DNA from: Paenibacillus oryzae
GTDB lineage: Bacteria; Bacillota; Bacilli; Paenibacillales; Paenibacillaceae
Assembly: GCF_001675045.1 (NCBI RefSeq)
Contig: NZ_LYPA01000076.1
Span: 62,001 to 126,000, forward strand
Direction: 5' to 3'
Length of the DNA: 64,000 nucleotides
Shown here in pieces: positions 40,893 to 49,386 of the stretch. Under the pieces are notes generated by a model. That model was given only the letters and a program-made list of their open reading frames with translations. It was not told the origin of the DNA and did no database searches. The translations under genes were made by a program, and so were the position numbers. Each line of letters starts with the position of its first letter. Positions within the stretch are counted from its first letter, which is position 1.

Positions 40893-41642
40893 ATGACAAC
40901 GATTTTGCAGGTGAAAAAGCTGACAGGCGGCTATAGCCCCAAGAGGCCGGTGCTGCATGAGGTGGATTTTGAAATCCGGTCAGGCGAAATGATCGGGTTA
41001 ATCGGATTAAACGGTGCGGGAAAAAGCACTACGATCAAGCATATATTAGGCCTTATGACTCCTCATAGCGGAGAAGTGAAGGTGGCAGGCGTAACGCTGG
41101 AGCAGTCGCCTGAGGTTTATCGGGAAGCTTTTGCTTATGTGCCGGAATCGCCGGCTTTGTTCGACGAGCTGACGGTGGAGGAGCATTTGCGGCTTAGCGG
41201 CATGGCTTACGGCGTGTCCGGCGAGCAATACGACCTGCGGGTGGAGGAGCTGCTGAAGGAGTTTCAGATGCTTCCCAAACGCAAGGCGTTTGCTTCTCAT
41301 CTATCCAAGGGTATGAAGCAAAAGGTGATGATTATGAGCGCACTTCTGGCATCTCCGCCTCTGTATATTATCGACGAGCCATTCCTGGGGCTCGATCCGC
41401 TCGGCATTCGTTCACTGCTGGAGCGGCTTGTAGAAGTGAAAAAAAGCGGCGCGGCGATTTTGATGAGCTCGCATATATTGTCAACCGTGGAAGCCTATTG
41501 CGACCGTTTTATCGTTATGCATGGCGGCGCAATTGCCGCTCAGGGCGAGCTGGGCGATATTACAGCCGCAGCGGGAATGAGAGATCGGGACAGCGGGCTG
41601 GAGGAAGCCTTTTACCAGCTGGTCAGCGGAGGCGGGAAGTGA
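40893..41642 (+). CDS. ecsA: ABC transporter ATPase, EcsA-like
   Basis: A 249-aa ATPase. Seen: Walker A GLNGAGKST, signature LSKGMKQKVMI, Walker B PPLYIIDEPFLGLD and the switch His in LMSSHILST. Length and the membrane partner immediately downstream match EcsA of Bacilli, which affects sporulation, competence and intramembrane proteolysis. ATG 40893 (AAGGTGA five bases before) is preferred over ATG 40869. The stop overlaps the partner's start (TGATG). Confidence 0.82.
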   Translation: MTTILQVKKLTGGYSPKRPVLHEVDFEIRSGEMIGLIGLNGAGKSTTIKHILGLMTPHSGEVKVAGVTLEQSPEVYREAFAYVPESPALFDELTVEEHLRLSGMAYGVSGEQYDLRVEELLKEFQMLPKRKAFASHLSKGMKQKVMIMSALLASPPLYIIDEPFLGLDPLGIRSLLERLVEVKKSGAAILMSSHILSTVEAYCDRFIVMHGGAIAAQGELGDITAAAGMRDRDSGLEEAFYQLVSGGGK

Positions 41643-42925
41643 TGGCGGAGTCCCGGGCTGAGCTGGAGAAGCTGTGGAGAGAGCGGGCGGGACGTTTTCG
41701 CCGTGAAATGATGCCATACATACGCTACATGGGTCAAAGCGGTTTTCCTGCTTTTTTGTCATTGGTTTTGATCATGGCTGTTATAAGCTACACCAAGCTT
41801 GTTGTGAATCCCCCGGCCGATTTTCCGATAGGGGAAATCGGGGTATTGGTCTTAACGCCATTTCTGTGCCGCAGTCCGCTGCGTACCTGGCTGCATCCCG
41901 CAGACGTTGTTTACCTGATGCCGCGCGAGCATCAAATGGGGAGCTATTTGTCTCTTTCGTTTAAGCGCTCCATCAAATGGAGCGGAGTTTGGGCGGTAAT
42001 CGTTTTTTTGCTGTATACTCCGCTATATTCGGCAGTTAACGCGGGCGGCGGTTCGGGGGCTGGCGTTGAGGCTGGCAATGCCGGAGTGCTGCTTTTGGCA
42101 TTCGTTTGCCTCGTGCTTAGAGTCATCAATTATTGGGGAGCGTGGCAGGAACGACGGATTAGCTGGAGCGGACACCGGGTATTTTCTCGTGTGCTGCGCT
42201 GGCTGGTGACTGCGCTTGTGATCGGAGGCTGGTTGTTTGCTCCGCTTGGACAAGCGGTTATTATTAACTCATTAGGCTTGTTTGTATTAGGGATCATGTA
42301 TCGTAATGCGGCAAAAAGCTCTTTTCCTTGGGAAAGGCTCATTGAAGAGGAGCGGGGAACACGAAAGAGGTATTATGCTTTTTTCAGCCTGTTTATTGAT
42401 GTCCCTGTATTGGACAATTCCATCTCTCGGCGGCCGTATTTAACCTGGCTGCTGCGCCGAATTCCATATGGCCAACATAGCACCTTCGTTTATATGTATG
42501 CCGCATCGCTTCTGCGAACGGAAATTGGCGGTATTTTGCTCCGAATTGCAGCTCTGGGCTGTCTTGTTACGTATTGGGCGGCCGAAGCGGCTACCTTGTC
42601 CGGCTGGAGCGCTGTTTTTTCGATAATTGTTTTTGGCTTTGTTTATAGTGTGCAGCTTGGGGCTCTTCGCAATATTAATAAATATACGGTGTGGAGGAGC
42701 ATTTATCCACTGCCGGAAAACGGCCGCATCGGACAATATTTGAAGGTGGATGCCGCCGCGCTGGCTACGGGTTTTGTTCTGTTATGGCTTGCGGCTGCTG
42801 TGCCGTTGCTGCTTCAAGGTATTTTTGCTCCTCCCGCCGTCGCGGCCGTTTTATTGCTGCTTTTTGTGTGGAGACGTCCCAAGGTTTTGCGGCGAAAGCT
42901 GCTTTTGGAGGAGGAAGAGGAGTAG
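41642..42925 (+). CDS. ecsB: ABC transporter permease, EcsB-like
   Basis: A 427-aa membrane protein with about eight hydrophobic segments (AFLSLVLIMAVISYTKLVV, WAVIVFLLYTPLYSAV, LGCLVTYWAAEAATL and others). The conserved start LWRERAGRFRREMMPYIRYM and the internal RPYLTWLLRR agree with EcsB. It forms the permease with the upstream EcsA-like ATPase. GTG 41639 is possible, but ATG 41642 overlaps the upstream stop directly. The C terminus ends in an acidic EEEEE run. Confidence 0.8.
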   Translation: MAESRAELEKLWRERAGRFRREMMPYIRYMGQSGFPAFLSLVLIMAVISYTKLVVNPPADFPIGEIGVLVLTPFLCRSPLRTWLHPADVVYLMPREHQMGSYLSLSFKRSIKWSGVWAVIVFLLYTPLYSAVNAGGGSGAGVEAGNAGVLLLAFVCLVLRVINYWGAWQERRISWSGHRVFSRVLRWLVTALVIGGWLFAPLGQAVIINSLGLFVLGIMYRNAAKSSFPWERLIEEERGTRKRYYAFFSLFIDVPVLDNSISRRPYLTWLLRRIPYGQHSTFVYMYAASLLRTEIGGILLRIAALGCLVTYWAAEAATLSGWSAVFSIIVFGFVYSVQLGALRNINKYTVWRSIYPLPENGRIGQYLKVDAAALATGFVLLWLAAAVPLLLQGIFAPPAVAAVLLLLFVWRRPKVLRRKLLLEEEEE

Positions 42926-42965
42926 AAGAGGAGCTTAAAAAGCAGGTTAAAAAGCAGATGACTAA

Positions 42966-43110
42966 AAGTTGCGTATTAATAGTTGCGAATAAATAGTTGC
43001 GTAGTATTAGTTGCGTATTAAAAGTTGCGAATTAAAAGGCTTCGAATAAAATGTTTCAATTAAAAGGCTTCGAATCTTCGATTAATTGGCTTCAATTAAA
43101 AGGATAAAGA
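42966..43110 (+). repeat. Degenerate short direct repeats
   Basis: The motif AGTTGCGTATTA or AGTTGCGAATAAA recurs about five times, then GGCTTCGAAT/AAAA and GGCTTCAATTAAAAGG recur about four times. Units are 15-20 bases and diverged. Confidence 0.6.
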
Positions 43111-43125
43111 AGCTGCTAAAAGGAT

Positions 43126-43220
43126 AAAGGCGCTGCGGTGCTCCGTAAAAGTGTGTGATCAAAAAAATGGAAAGTGAACATTTTTTTGAACAATCTCTTA
43201 GAGGAGCCGCAGCGCCTTTT
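43126..43220 (+). terminator. Nested stem-loop terminator after ecsB
   Basis: AAAGGCGCTGCGG (43126-43138) pairs exactly with CCGCAGCGCCTTT (43207-43219), and inside it TCAAAAAAATG pairs with CATTTTTTTGA. T's follow on the plus strand. Confidence 0.65.
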
Positions 43221-43440
43221 GGCATGTGCGCGTATAACAAGGCGTAACCTGCCTCTTACTGCCTAGTGGACATCCATGACCGTAACATCGCCAAATCGTA
43301 AAAAAAAGTAAAGTTTAGCGGTCGCTTTTGTCCGTTAGCATTTAAAAACAGCATCATTTTGGTAAAAAAAGAGCTGTTACGGCCAAAAATGTCTGTTAGC
43401 TACCGATTTGCTTGAAAAACGGCCTCTAACGGTCAAAATT

Positions 43441-43542
43441 GTCCGTAGGAACAAGATCTTGAACTGGCGCTTCTGAAGCGTCCGCAGGAACATGATCTTG
43501 AACTGGCGCTTCTGAAGCGTCCGCAGGAACATGATCTTGAAC
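43441..43542 (+). repeat. 39-base tandem repeat, 2.6 copies
   Basis: GTCCGCAGGAACATGATCTT followed by GAACTGGCGCTTCTGAAGC repeats at 43441, 43480 and 43519 (the last copy truncated after 24 bases). The final tract CTTCAGAAGCGC is the reverse complement of GCGCTTCTGAAG in each unit, so hairpins can form. No reading frame is supported. Confidence 0.75.
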
Positions 43543-43595
43543 TTCAGAAGCGCTGCCTCTATGAACTGAAGCTTTTGACTAAAGTTTAATATCTG

Positions 43596-44906
43596 CTATT
43601 GAGCTTGCTTAACCTCGATAACCGCTTTGTTTACCGTATCGAACAGCTCTTCCAGATGAATTTCCTCAATACAGGAAAACGCGATGCGAAGATCGGTTTC
43701 GCCCAGCGCAATCGTACCGATTCCGTATTCATTCAGCAAATGCTGCCGAACAGCTTCCGCCGTTACGCCCGACAGCTTGAGACACATGAAATAGCCGGAG
43801 TTGAATGGATAATAAGGCAGGTTATCGCCGTATTTGCCGCTGTCCAGCAAGGATTTGACTACATTGGCGCGTCTTTTCATGATTGCGAATTTTTCCGCCT
43901 TTTGCTCTTCAAACTGCTCCGACTGGAGGGCATGAAGCACAAAGGTTTGGGAAGGATGAGGGCCGCTGGAAATCGTTGCGCGAATAATGCCCATTGTTTT
44001 TTGCTCTAAAGCGGCAAGCGCTGCTTGAGAGTCGGATGCGTACGTAATAAAGCCGACGCGGAAGCCCCAGACGTATTCTTCCTTGGTTGCGCCGTCAACC
44101 TTGATAGCCAATACGCGCGGGTGAAGATCACAAAGACGGGAGAAAAGCGATTCCTGAAGCGAATCTTCAAAAAACAACCCGAAATAAGCATCATCCGTAA
44201 CGACCGCAACATTGATTCCCGCTTCTGCGGCATCCTTGATAGCAGCGACAATTTCTAAGCCTTCCTGAAGCCCAGGGGTATATCCAGTCGGGTTATTCGG
44301 GAAATTAAGGACAACAATGGCTTTTCCTTTGTCCTTTTGCGCAAGCAACGCTTCGCGGAAGCCTTTGCTGTTAAACTTGGTTTCTTCATTATAGAGCGGG
44401 TATTCTACGATAACGGCGCCTCGGCGCACGCCAAAAGTAAGCTCGTAGTTTTCCCAGTTTTTATCGGGAATGATAACCGCATCGCCCGCGTCCGCGAACA
44501 AATCAGCCACGATGCTAAGACCGTGCGTCAGGGCGTTGGTAACGATGGGATTGCCATAGCTTTTGCCTTGCAGGCCGGGATTGTCCTTAACCATCTTGGC
44601 GCGCCAGGCGCTGCGCAGCTCCGGCTTGCCTGCCGGGGGCGCATATTCATATATATCCTTCGGATTGTAGGAGCTTAGCGTATCTTGAATGAGCTTGAGG
44701 TGCATGGGCTGACCGCCCTCAGTTGCAATGCCGATTGTGGCGTTAAATTTGTTAGCCTTGCTTTTGGCCTCGGCGGACTGGCTGAGGATGCCTTCCTTCG
44801 GGAAATAAATGGCTTTGCCTAAGCCTGACAACATGTCGTAGACATGCGGATTTTCCTTCTGCAACGTCTCATTTAACTGCTGAGCCAATGGGTTCATGGA
44901 CTTCAT
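43596..44906 (-). CDS. PLP-dependent class I/II aminotransferase
   Basis: A 436-aa fold-type I aminotransferase of the aspartate/aromatic group. Seen: YAPPAGKPELRSAWRAKM, VVLNFPNNPTGYTPGLQEG (NNPTG), TDDAYFGLFFE, the PLP-Lys region IKVDGATKEEYVWGFRVGF (likely Lys of ATK), and the substrate-carboxylate Arg in TDLRIAFSCIEE. The exact amino acid cannot be told. ATG 44906 follows GGAAGGATGGA; ATG 44897 is possible. It is divergent from the AraC-type regulator at 45170. Confidence 0.88.
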   Translation of the reverse strand: MKSMNPLAQQLNETLQKENPHVYDMLSGLGKAIYFPKEGILSQSAEAKSKANKFNATIGIATEGGQPMHLKLIQDTLSSYNPKDIYEYAPPAGKPELRSAWRAKMVKDNPGLQGKSYGNPIVTNALTHGLSIVADLFADAGDAVIIPDKNWENYELTFGVRRGAVIVEYPLYNEETKFNSKGFREALLAQKDKGKAIVVLNFPNNPTGYTPGLQEGLEIVAAIKDAAEAGINVAVVTDDAYFGLFFEDSLQESLFSRLCDLHPRVLAIKVDGATKEEYVWGFRVGFITYASDSQAALAALEQKTMGIIRATISSGPHPSQTFVLHALQSEQFEEQKAEKFAIMKRRANVVKSLLDSGKYGDNLPYYPFNSGYFMCLKLSGVTAEAVRQHLLNEYGIGTIALGETDLRIAFSCIEEIHLEELFDTVNKAVIEVKQAQ

Positions 44907-45169
44907 TCCATCCTTCCGAATTAAATGCTGATAGTAATTGATGATGCAAACACTGCTTTTACAGTGAGTTTCGAGCTATTATAACACTTTTGGCGCTTGC
45001 AAGCCATTCTCAATTTATCAAAATTAAACCGTTTTTCAAGCTTCACAAAATAGTCATTTTTTGGTTTGGGGTCTGACTTAACATGTAAGCTTTTTATGGG
45101 GTAATGCTTGATTGATGGAGGTGTTTTATTATAATAGAATAAAAGGTTTACCGTGAAGGAGGTTGACGA

Positions 45170-45955
45170 ATGCTCCACGTATCGCCTGAATGTCTTGGCT
45201 TGTTGCCATCGTTCGCTAAAATTGTATGTGAGCCAAGCTGGAGGTGGGCCAGACGGGAAAAGCCGATGGCCAACTTTGATCTTTTTTATGTGTGGAGCGG
45301 AGAGGGAGAGGTCGAGGTGAACGGCACGCATTACGAAGCTGGCAAAGGCAGCTGCTTTCTCTTTCGCCCGGGCGATTATACCAGCGCCACCCATAATCCC
45401 CAGCGTCCGTTTGTGTTGACCTACATTCATTTTGCGGTTAATGACAATGTAACGGATGTGCCTGAGCGCTACCGCAGGCTTGAGGACACGGTTGATTTTG
45501 AATATATGCTTTCCCGGTACGTTCGGCTGTTTCTGGTCAAAACCTATGCCGCTGAGCAGGAGGCCCAGCTTGTGTTGAAATCGCTTATGATTCAATTGCT
45601 CAGATCGGACAAGCAGACGCCGGTAGAGAAAAAGGGCAGCAACCAGCTGACAGAGGCAATCCACGAAATCGCCAACTATATCCGGCAAAATCCCGGGGTT
45701 GCGCACCGGGTAGAGGATTTGGCGACGCGCGCGCAGCTGTCCCCCCGTTATTTCTCCATGAAGTTTAAGGAATTGATAGGTCTTTCCGTTCAAAATTACA
45801 TGATTCGGACACGTATTGAACGTGCCCAGCATTTGCTGATGCATGCCGGTATGAATGTGACGGAGGTGGCGGATGCGCTGGGTTATCGCGACATATTTTT
45901 CTTCAGTCGCCAGTTCAAGCAGTATACCGGACGAAGCCCGTCCGAAATCAGATAA
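45170..45955 (+). CDS. AraC-family regulator with cupin sensor domain
   Basis: A 261-aa activator. The N-terminal half is a cupin ligand-binding domain (NFDLFYVWSGEGEVEVNGTH, CFLFRPGDYTSATHNP). The C-terminal 100 residues hold two helix-turn-helix motifs: VEDLATRAQLSPRYFSMKFK and VTEVADALGYRDIFFFSRQF, ending GRSPSEIR. Such proteins in Paenibacillus commonly control sugar uptake or degradation genes, but no sugar gene lies next to it here. The ATG follows GAAGGAGGTTGACGA. Confidence 0.9.
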   Translation: MLHVSPECLGLLPSFAKIVCEPSWRWARREKPMANFDLFYVWSGEGEVEVNGTHYEAGKGSCFLFRPGDYTSATHNPQRPFVLTYIHFAVNDNVTDVPERYRRLEDTVDFEYMLSRYVRLFLVKTYAAEQEAQLVLKSLMIQLLRSDKQTPVEKKGSNQLTEAIHEIANYIRQNPGVAHRVEDLATRAQLSPRYFSMKFKELIGLSVQNYMIRTRIERAQHLLMHAGMNVTEVADALGYRDIFFFSRQFKQYTGRSPSEIR

Positions 45956-46018
45956 AAAAAGACGCCTTGAGATTGCTCTGCAAGCGCGTCTTTCCAGGCG
46001 TCGAGTTTTTCAGCTGTC

Positions 46019-46801
46019 TTAAATCAGCTCGCCCAAGGGATCTCCCATTTTTACCCGTGCCCCTGTGCGGATTCCTTCTCCTGGCATGAAGGTGCCATCC
46101 TCCAGCAAAAGGACAACGGTTGACCCAAACTGAAAATAAGCCAGCTCTTCGCCCTTGGTTAATTTGTCGGAGTCCTGCTGAACATATTGGATGCTGCTGA
46201 CGTTCATAGCTCCGACCTTCACAACCGCTGCTTCGCCGCCTTGATGGCGAATATAGGTGATCAGCCGTTCGTTGCGGCTCAGCACGCGCGGCATGTGGCG
46301 CAGTCCAAAATCGTTGACGGGATAAACCTTGCCCGGCAGATGAACCCGCTCCATCACATCTCCCGAAATAGGGGAGTGAATGCGGTGATAGTCGCTTGGG
46401 CTAAGGTATAGAACCATATAATAGCCGTTCCGGTAATGGTCGGCGCGTTTCGAGCCTCCCAGCAGCTCGTCAATGGAGTAGTTCTGGCCCTTGACATTAA
46501 GGATGGTGCCGGCTTGTATATCTCCTGCTCCTGTGATCAGCGCATCAACCGGGCTGATAACGGAACGGGGGCCGGAATGGATGATTCGTTTTCCCGGTTT
46601 TAATCTGCGCGTAAAAAATTCATTGAGCGTTCTATACTGGGCAAGCTCTTTCTCCGCTTCCTCTACGGGGATGCCATAGATTTTGGCAAAACGGGGGATT
46701 AGATGGCGGCTGAGCGTCGATTGGGCGAATCCGCCTGTTATTCTGGAAATCCACTTGCGCGAGCTGAGCTCGGTGAGGGCGCGTAACAGCGGTTTGTTCA
46801 T
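46019..46801 (-). CDS. psd: Phosphatidylserine decarboxylase proenzyme
   Basis: A 260-aa enzyme making phosphatidylethanolamine from phosphatidylserine. Seen: LNEFFTRRLKPGKRIIHSG, VISPVDALITGAGDI, LSPSDYHRIHSPISG, and the self-cleavage FGST motif in YFQFGSTVVLLLED, where Ser becomes the pyruvoyl group. ATG 46801 has GAAGG upstream; GTG 46816 is an alternative. It is convergent with the AraC-type gene and divergent from the HAD gene. Size matches the short Psd of Bacillus. Confidence 0.93.
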   Translation of the reverse strand: MNKPLLRALTELSSRKWISRITGGFAQSTLSRHLIPRFAKIYGIPVEEAEKELAQYRTLNEFFTRRLKPGKRIIHSGPRSVISPVDALITGAGDIQAGTILNVKGQNYSIDELLGGSKRADHYRNGYYMVLYLSPSDYHRIHSPISGDVMERVHLPGKVYPVNDFGLRHMPRVLSRNERLITYIRHQGGEAAVVKVGAMNVSSIQYVQQDSDKLTKGEELAYFQFGSTVVLLLEDGTFMPGEGIRTGARVKMGDPLGELI

Positions 46802-46920
46802 AGCTGTTGCCTTCACATCCTTTCATTGGCTACACTGTAACTGATTATATGTAAGTATCAGTGTGGCACAAGAGCATTATTTTATCAATAGAAAAGGAAG
46901 ATAAAAGGAGCGCTCATAGG

Positions 46921-47601
46921 ATGAACATAGAAGGAAGGAACCGTCCGCAGGCTTTAATCTTTGATATGGATGGTACGTTGTTTAAGACGGATACGCTGTT
47001 AGAGGTTGTGCATCCGCGCGTGTTCGCTACGCTGCGGGATGAAGGGCTGTATACCGGAGAAACGCCGCCGCTTGACCATTTGCTGGCCTGTCTTGGTATG
47101 CTGCTGGACGATTTATGGCGCAAGCTGATGCCGGATAGCAGCCTTGCAGCGCGAGAACGTGCGGATGAGCTGCTGCTCCAGTATGAGCTAGAGGAGCTGG
47201 AAGCGGGACATGGGAGTTTGTATGGCGGCGTGGAGGAGACGCTTCGGGAGCTTAAGGCCCGGGGCTGCAAGCTGTTTGTTGCCAGCAACGGCCTGGAGCA
47301 TTATGTCAAAGGCGTGGCGGAGCATAAAGGGATTGCTTCCTTGTTTGACGGCATTTACAGCGCCGGGGAATACGGCACATCCAGCAAGGTTGATCTGGTC
47401 GCCAGACTGCTCAACGAGCATAAGCTTGAGCCATCGCCCGGCATTTGGATGGTGGGCGACCGTTCCTCCGATGTGGAGGCCGGCAAGTCCAACGGGCTGA
47501 CGGCTGTTGCATGCGCATACGCCACATACGGAAAGGCTGCCGAATTGGAAGGCGCAGATATATTTATATCCGCATTTACGGAGCTGGCAAGCGTGGTTTA
47601 A
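46921..47601 (+). CDS. HAD-superfamily phosphatase
   Basis: A 226-aa HAD hydrolase. Seen: motif I FDMDGTLFKTD, motif II VASNGLEHYV, Lys in SSKVDLVARLL and motif IV WMVGDRSSDVEAGKSNG. The helical cap lies between residues 20 and 95. It resembles phosphoglycolate phosphatase-like members; the substrate is not known. ATG 46921 follows AAAAGGAGCGCTCATAGG. Confidence 0.88.
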   Translation: MNIEGRNRPQALIFDMDGTLFKTDTLLEVVHPRVFATLRDEGLYTGETPPLDHLLACLGMLLDDLWRKLMPDSSLAARERADELLLQYELEELEAGHGSLYGGVEETLRELKARGCKLFVASNGLEHYVKGVAEHKGIASLFDGIYSAGEYGTSSKVDLVARLLNEHKLEPSPGIWMVGDRSSDVEAGKSNGLTAVACAYATYGKAAELEGADIFISAFTELASVV

Positions 47602-47645
47602 TAGATCATCCAACAAGCAACCAACAAGCAAACAAGCAAACAAGG

Positions 47646-47706
47646 AAAAAAGCGCCAGGTGCAGCCGCTGCTAATATGCAGTCTGACTGCTCCCAGCGCT
47701 TTTTTG
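47646..47706 (+). terminator. Intrinsic terminator after the HAD gene
   Basis: AAAAAAGCGCcaGGtGCAG pairs with CTGCtCCcaGCGCTTTTTT, with a 22-base loop and six T's. Confidence 0.8.
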
Positions 47707-47788
47707 TCCTCGTGGGCAGAACCGGTTCAGCTCCGGGAAACGCAAGAGCGGGGCGGAAAACGGAGACTACGGCTTAGCCGTTTTGCAA

Positions 47789-48910
47789 CTATGACGTTCC
47801 GCCTTGCTCACGGCTCTGTTTCTGTTTGTATTTCCATAAAGCATATTCCAATGGGCGGATGATGGCGTTTCGGTAGACCTCGGCTTCTCCGGCGCGGCTG
47901 AACACCTCGCGCGCGGGCTTGGGGTTGACCTCAATCATCCAGATGCGCCCGTTGCGCTCGATGGCAATGTCGACAGCCAGCTCGCACAATGCGCCGTAGC
48001 AGAGCTCCAGGTATTGCGCGATGCCAAGGCCGAACCGTTCAACCTCTTGCTTGATAGCGCTGATCCGGCTGTCATCCTGAATCCAGTCCTTAAGCAAAAC
48101 ATCCATTTTGACCGCCCGCCCGCCGCCATGGAGGTTGGCTGTAATGCTGCCGGGCGCGCCTATGCGACCTGCGCAGCCGGTCACCTTCCATTCCCCGGCG
48201 CCGTCCTTCTGGACCAAAAGCCGGTAGTCGTGGACCCGTCCATTGTTCAGCTTGAGCTGGATGCCTTGTTGTACAATGTATTTGGTTTTTGGCTGAAGCC
48301 ACTCCGCAAAAAAATGGTTCAACCGCTCTGGCTGTACCCTCCTGGGCGGTATAATTTCTCTGGACGGCGTTCTGCCTTGAAGCAGCAGCCGTCCGTTCCT
48401 GTCCCTCTGAATGCGGAGAATGCCTCGTCCTCCCGTTCCGTTAACGGGTTTTACATAAACGATGGAGCAGCTTTTCAGCATATCCTTCACATCGCGAACG
48501 CTTCCGTACAGGACCGTCTTGGGCAGGTAGGAGCTGAAGCGCGCGTCTTTGGCGAGCATGGCGTGAATAGCCCATTTATTACGCAGCGGACGATTCAGAA
48601 AACCGCCGTCCTTATGGCGCGATCTAAATTTCAGCAGCTGCTCGTAGCGGTGAGAGGTCTGGATACGGCTGCGATCAAAGATGAGCGCTGGCATCGCCGT
48701 CCATTTGCGCGACCACAGGCCGGTTGCGGGATTATAGAACAAGCCGCGGACGAGGCTTTTGCTCTCATTCACATCCTGTGGAGTAAACACAAACACCTGC
48801 AGGCCAAGCTTCTTCCCCTCAACGGTCATTTTCTGATAAACATCCCGCTCCTCCAGCGCTCCGGCATTATTGAGGTAAAGCGTCAGAATGCCCAGAACAG
48901 GCTGGCTCAT
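47789..48910 (-). CDS. YheC/YheD-family ATP-grasp protein (copy 5, last gene)
   Basis: A 373-aa protein of the spore-coat-associated YheC/YheD group. Seen: N-terminal VLGILTLYLNNAGALEERDV, VYVKPVNGTGGRGILRI (ATP-grasp glycine loop), QQGIQLKLNNGRVHDYRLLV and the metal site LAVDIAIERNGRIWMIEVNP. The family name comes from spore coat association in Bacillus; the ligated substrate is unknown. ATG 48910 has AAAGGGGA upstream and overlaps the GNAT gene by 44 bases. Last gene of the six-gene minus-strand operon. Confidence 0.85.
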   Translation of the reverse strand: MSQPVLGILTLYLNNAGALEERDVYQKMTVEGKKLGLQVFVFTPQDVNESKSLVRGLFYNPATGLWSRKWTAMPALIFDRSRIQTSHRYEQLLKFRSRHKDGGFLNRPLRNKWAIHAMLAKDARFSSYLPKTVLYGSVRDVKDMLKSCSIVYVKPVNGTGGRGILRIQRDRNGRLLLQGRTPSREIIPPRRVQPERLNHFFAEWLQPKTKYIVQQGIQLKLNNGRVHDYRLLVQKDGAGEWKVTGCAGRIGAPGSITANLHGGGRAVKMDVLLKDWIQDDSRISAIKQEVERFGLGIAQYLELCYGALCELAVDIAIERNGRIWMIEVNPKPAREVFSRAGEAEVYRNAIIRPLEYALWKYKQKQSREQGGTS

Positions 48911-49364
48911 GCCGGATTCCCCTTTCAAAACGGAGCGTCGATTTGCCGGTTGGCCCTCTGTGAATGGAGACGGCTTTCATGCCGAGGCCAAAACAAAGGG
49001 CCATGCTTGGAATATTGTCGGATGCGACGTGGCAGGCAAGAAAACCAAGCCTGGTTATCAACGCCTTCATAATGGCGGTGCCGGTCCCGCTTCTGCGGGC
49101 ATCGGGATGAACGACAAGCAGGCAGCCGCCATCCCCGCCGTCAGCGGCAAATCCAATGCCGGCTAAAGCTCCTTTGCGTTTGACCACCACCACTGCCGCG
49201 CGCGCATGGCCGTTAACACCAATATCAAGCCAAGAGGGGTCCAGTCCCCGCATTGCGCGAAGCGCGGCCAGCGTGATCCGTTTTTCGCCAAAGCCAAGCA
49301 CAAAGCGGAACAGCTTTCTTCGTTCCCTTACCCAGCTATGAGGTGTGAGATAGAGCAGTTCCAT
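48867..49364 (-). CDS. GNAT-family N-acetyltransferase
   Basis: A 165-aa GCN5-related acetyltransferase. Seen: GCLLVVHPDARRSGTGTAIM with the acetyl-CoA-binding R-x2-G-x-G/A loop, and ALCFGLGMKAVSIHRGPTGK. It lies inside the YheC/YheD operon, 22 bases downstream of copy 4 and overlapping copy 5, so it probably acts on the same product or on the ATP-grasp products. Substrate unknown. Confidence 0.8.
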   Translation of the reverse strand: MELLYLTPHSWVRERRKLFRFVLGFGEKRITLAALRAMRGLDPSWLDIGVNGHARAAVVVVKRKGALAGIGFAADGGDGGCLLVVHPDARRSGTGTAIMKALITRLGFLACHVASDNIPSMALCFGLGMKAVSIHRGPTGKSTLRFERGIRHEPACSGHSDALPQ

Positions 49365-49386
49365 GCTGTGAACCTCCCGCAGATTC

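Larger units (their letters stand above)
42926..43595. other. Repeat-rich intergenic region after ecsB
   Basis: About 670 bases with no gene. From left: short degenerate direct repeats (42966-43110), a nested stem-loop terminator (43126-43220), a family of CGG-TCA/TGTCCG motifs (43316-43450), and 39-base tandem repeats (43441-43542). A convergent aminotransferase gene ends at 43596. Confidence 0.7.

Noticed and set aside
41498..41641. Upstream extension of the EcsB-like gene
   Set aside because: It overlaps the EcsA-like gene in another frame; the TGATG junction is the natural start.
43441..43542. Possible CRISPR array
   Set aside because: The 39-base units are contiguous with no unique spacers, and no cas genes are present.
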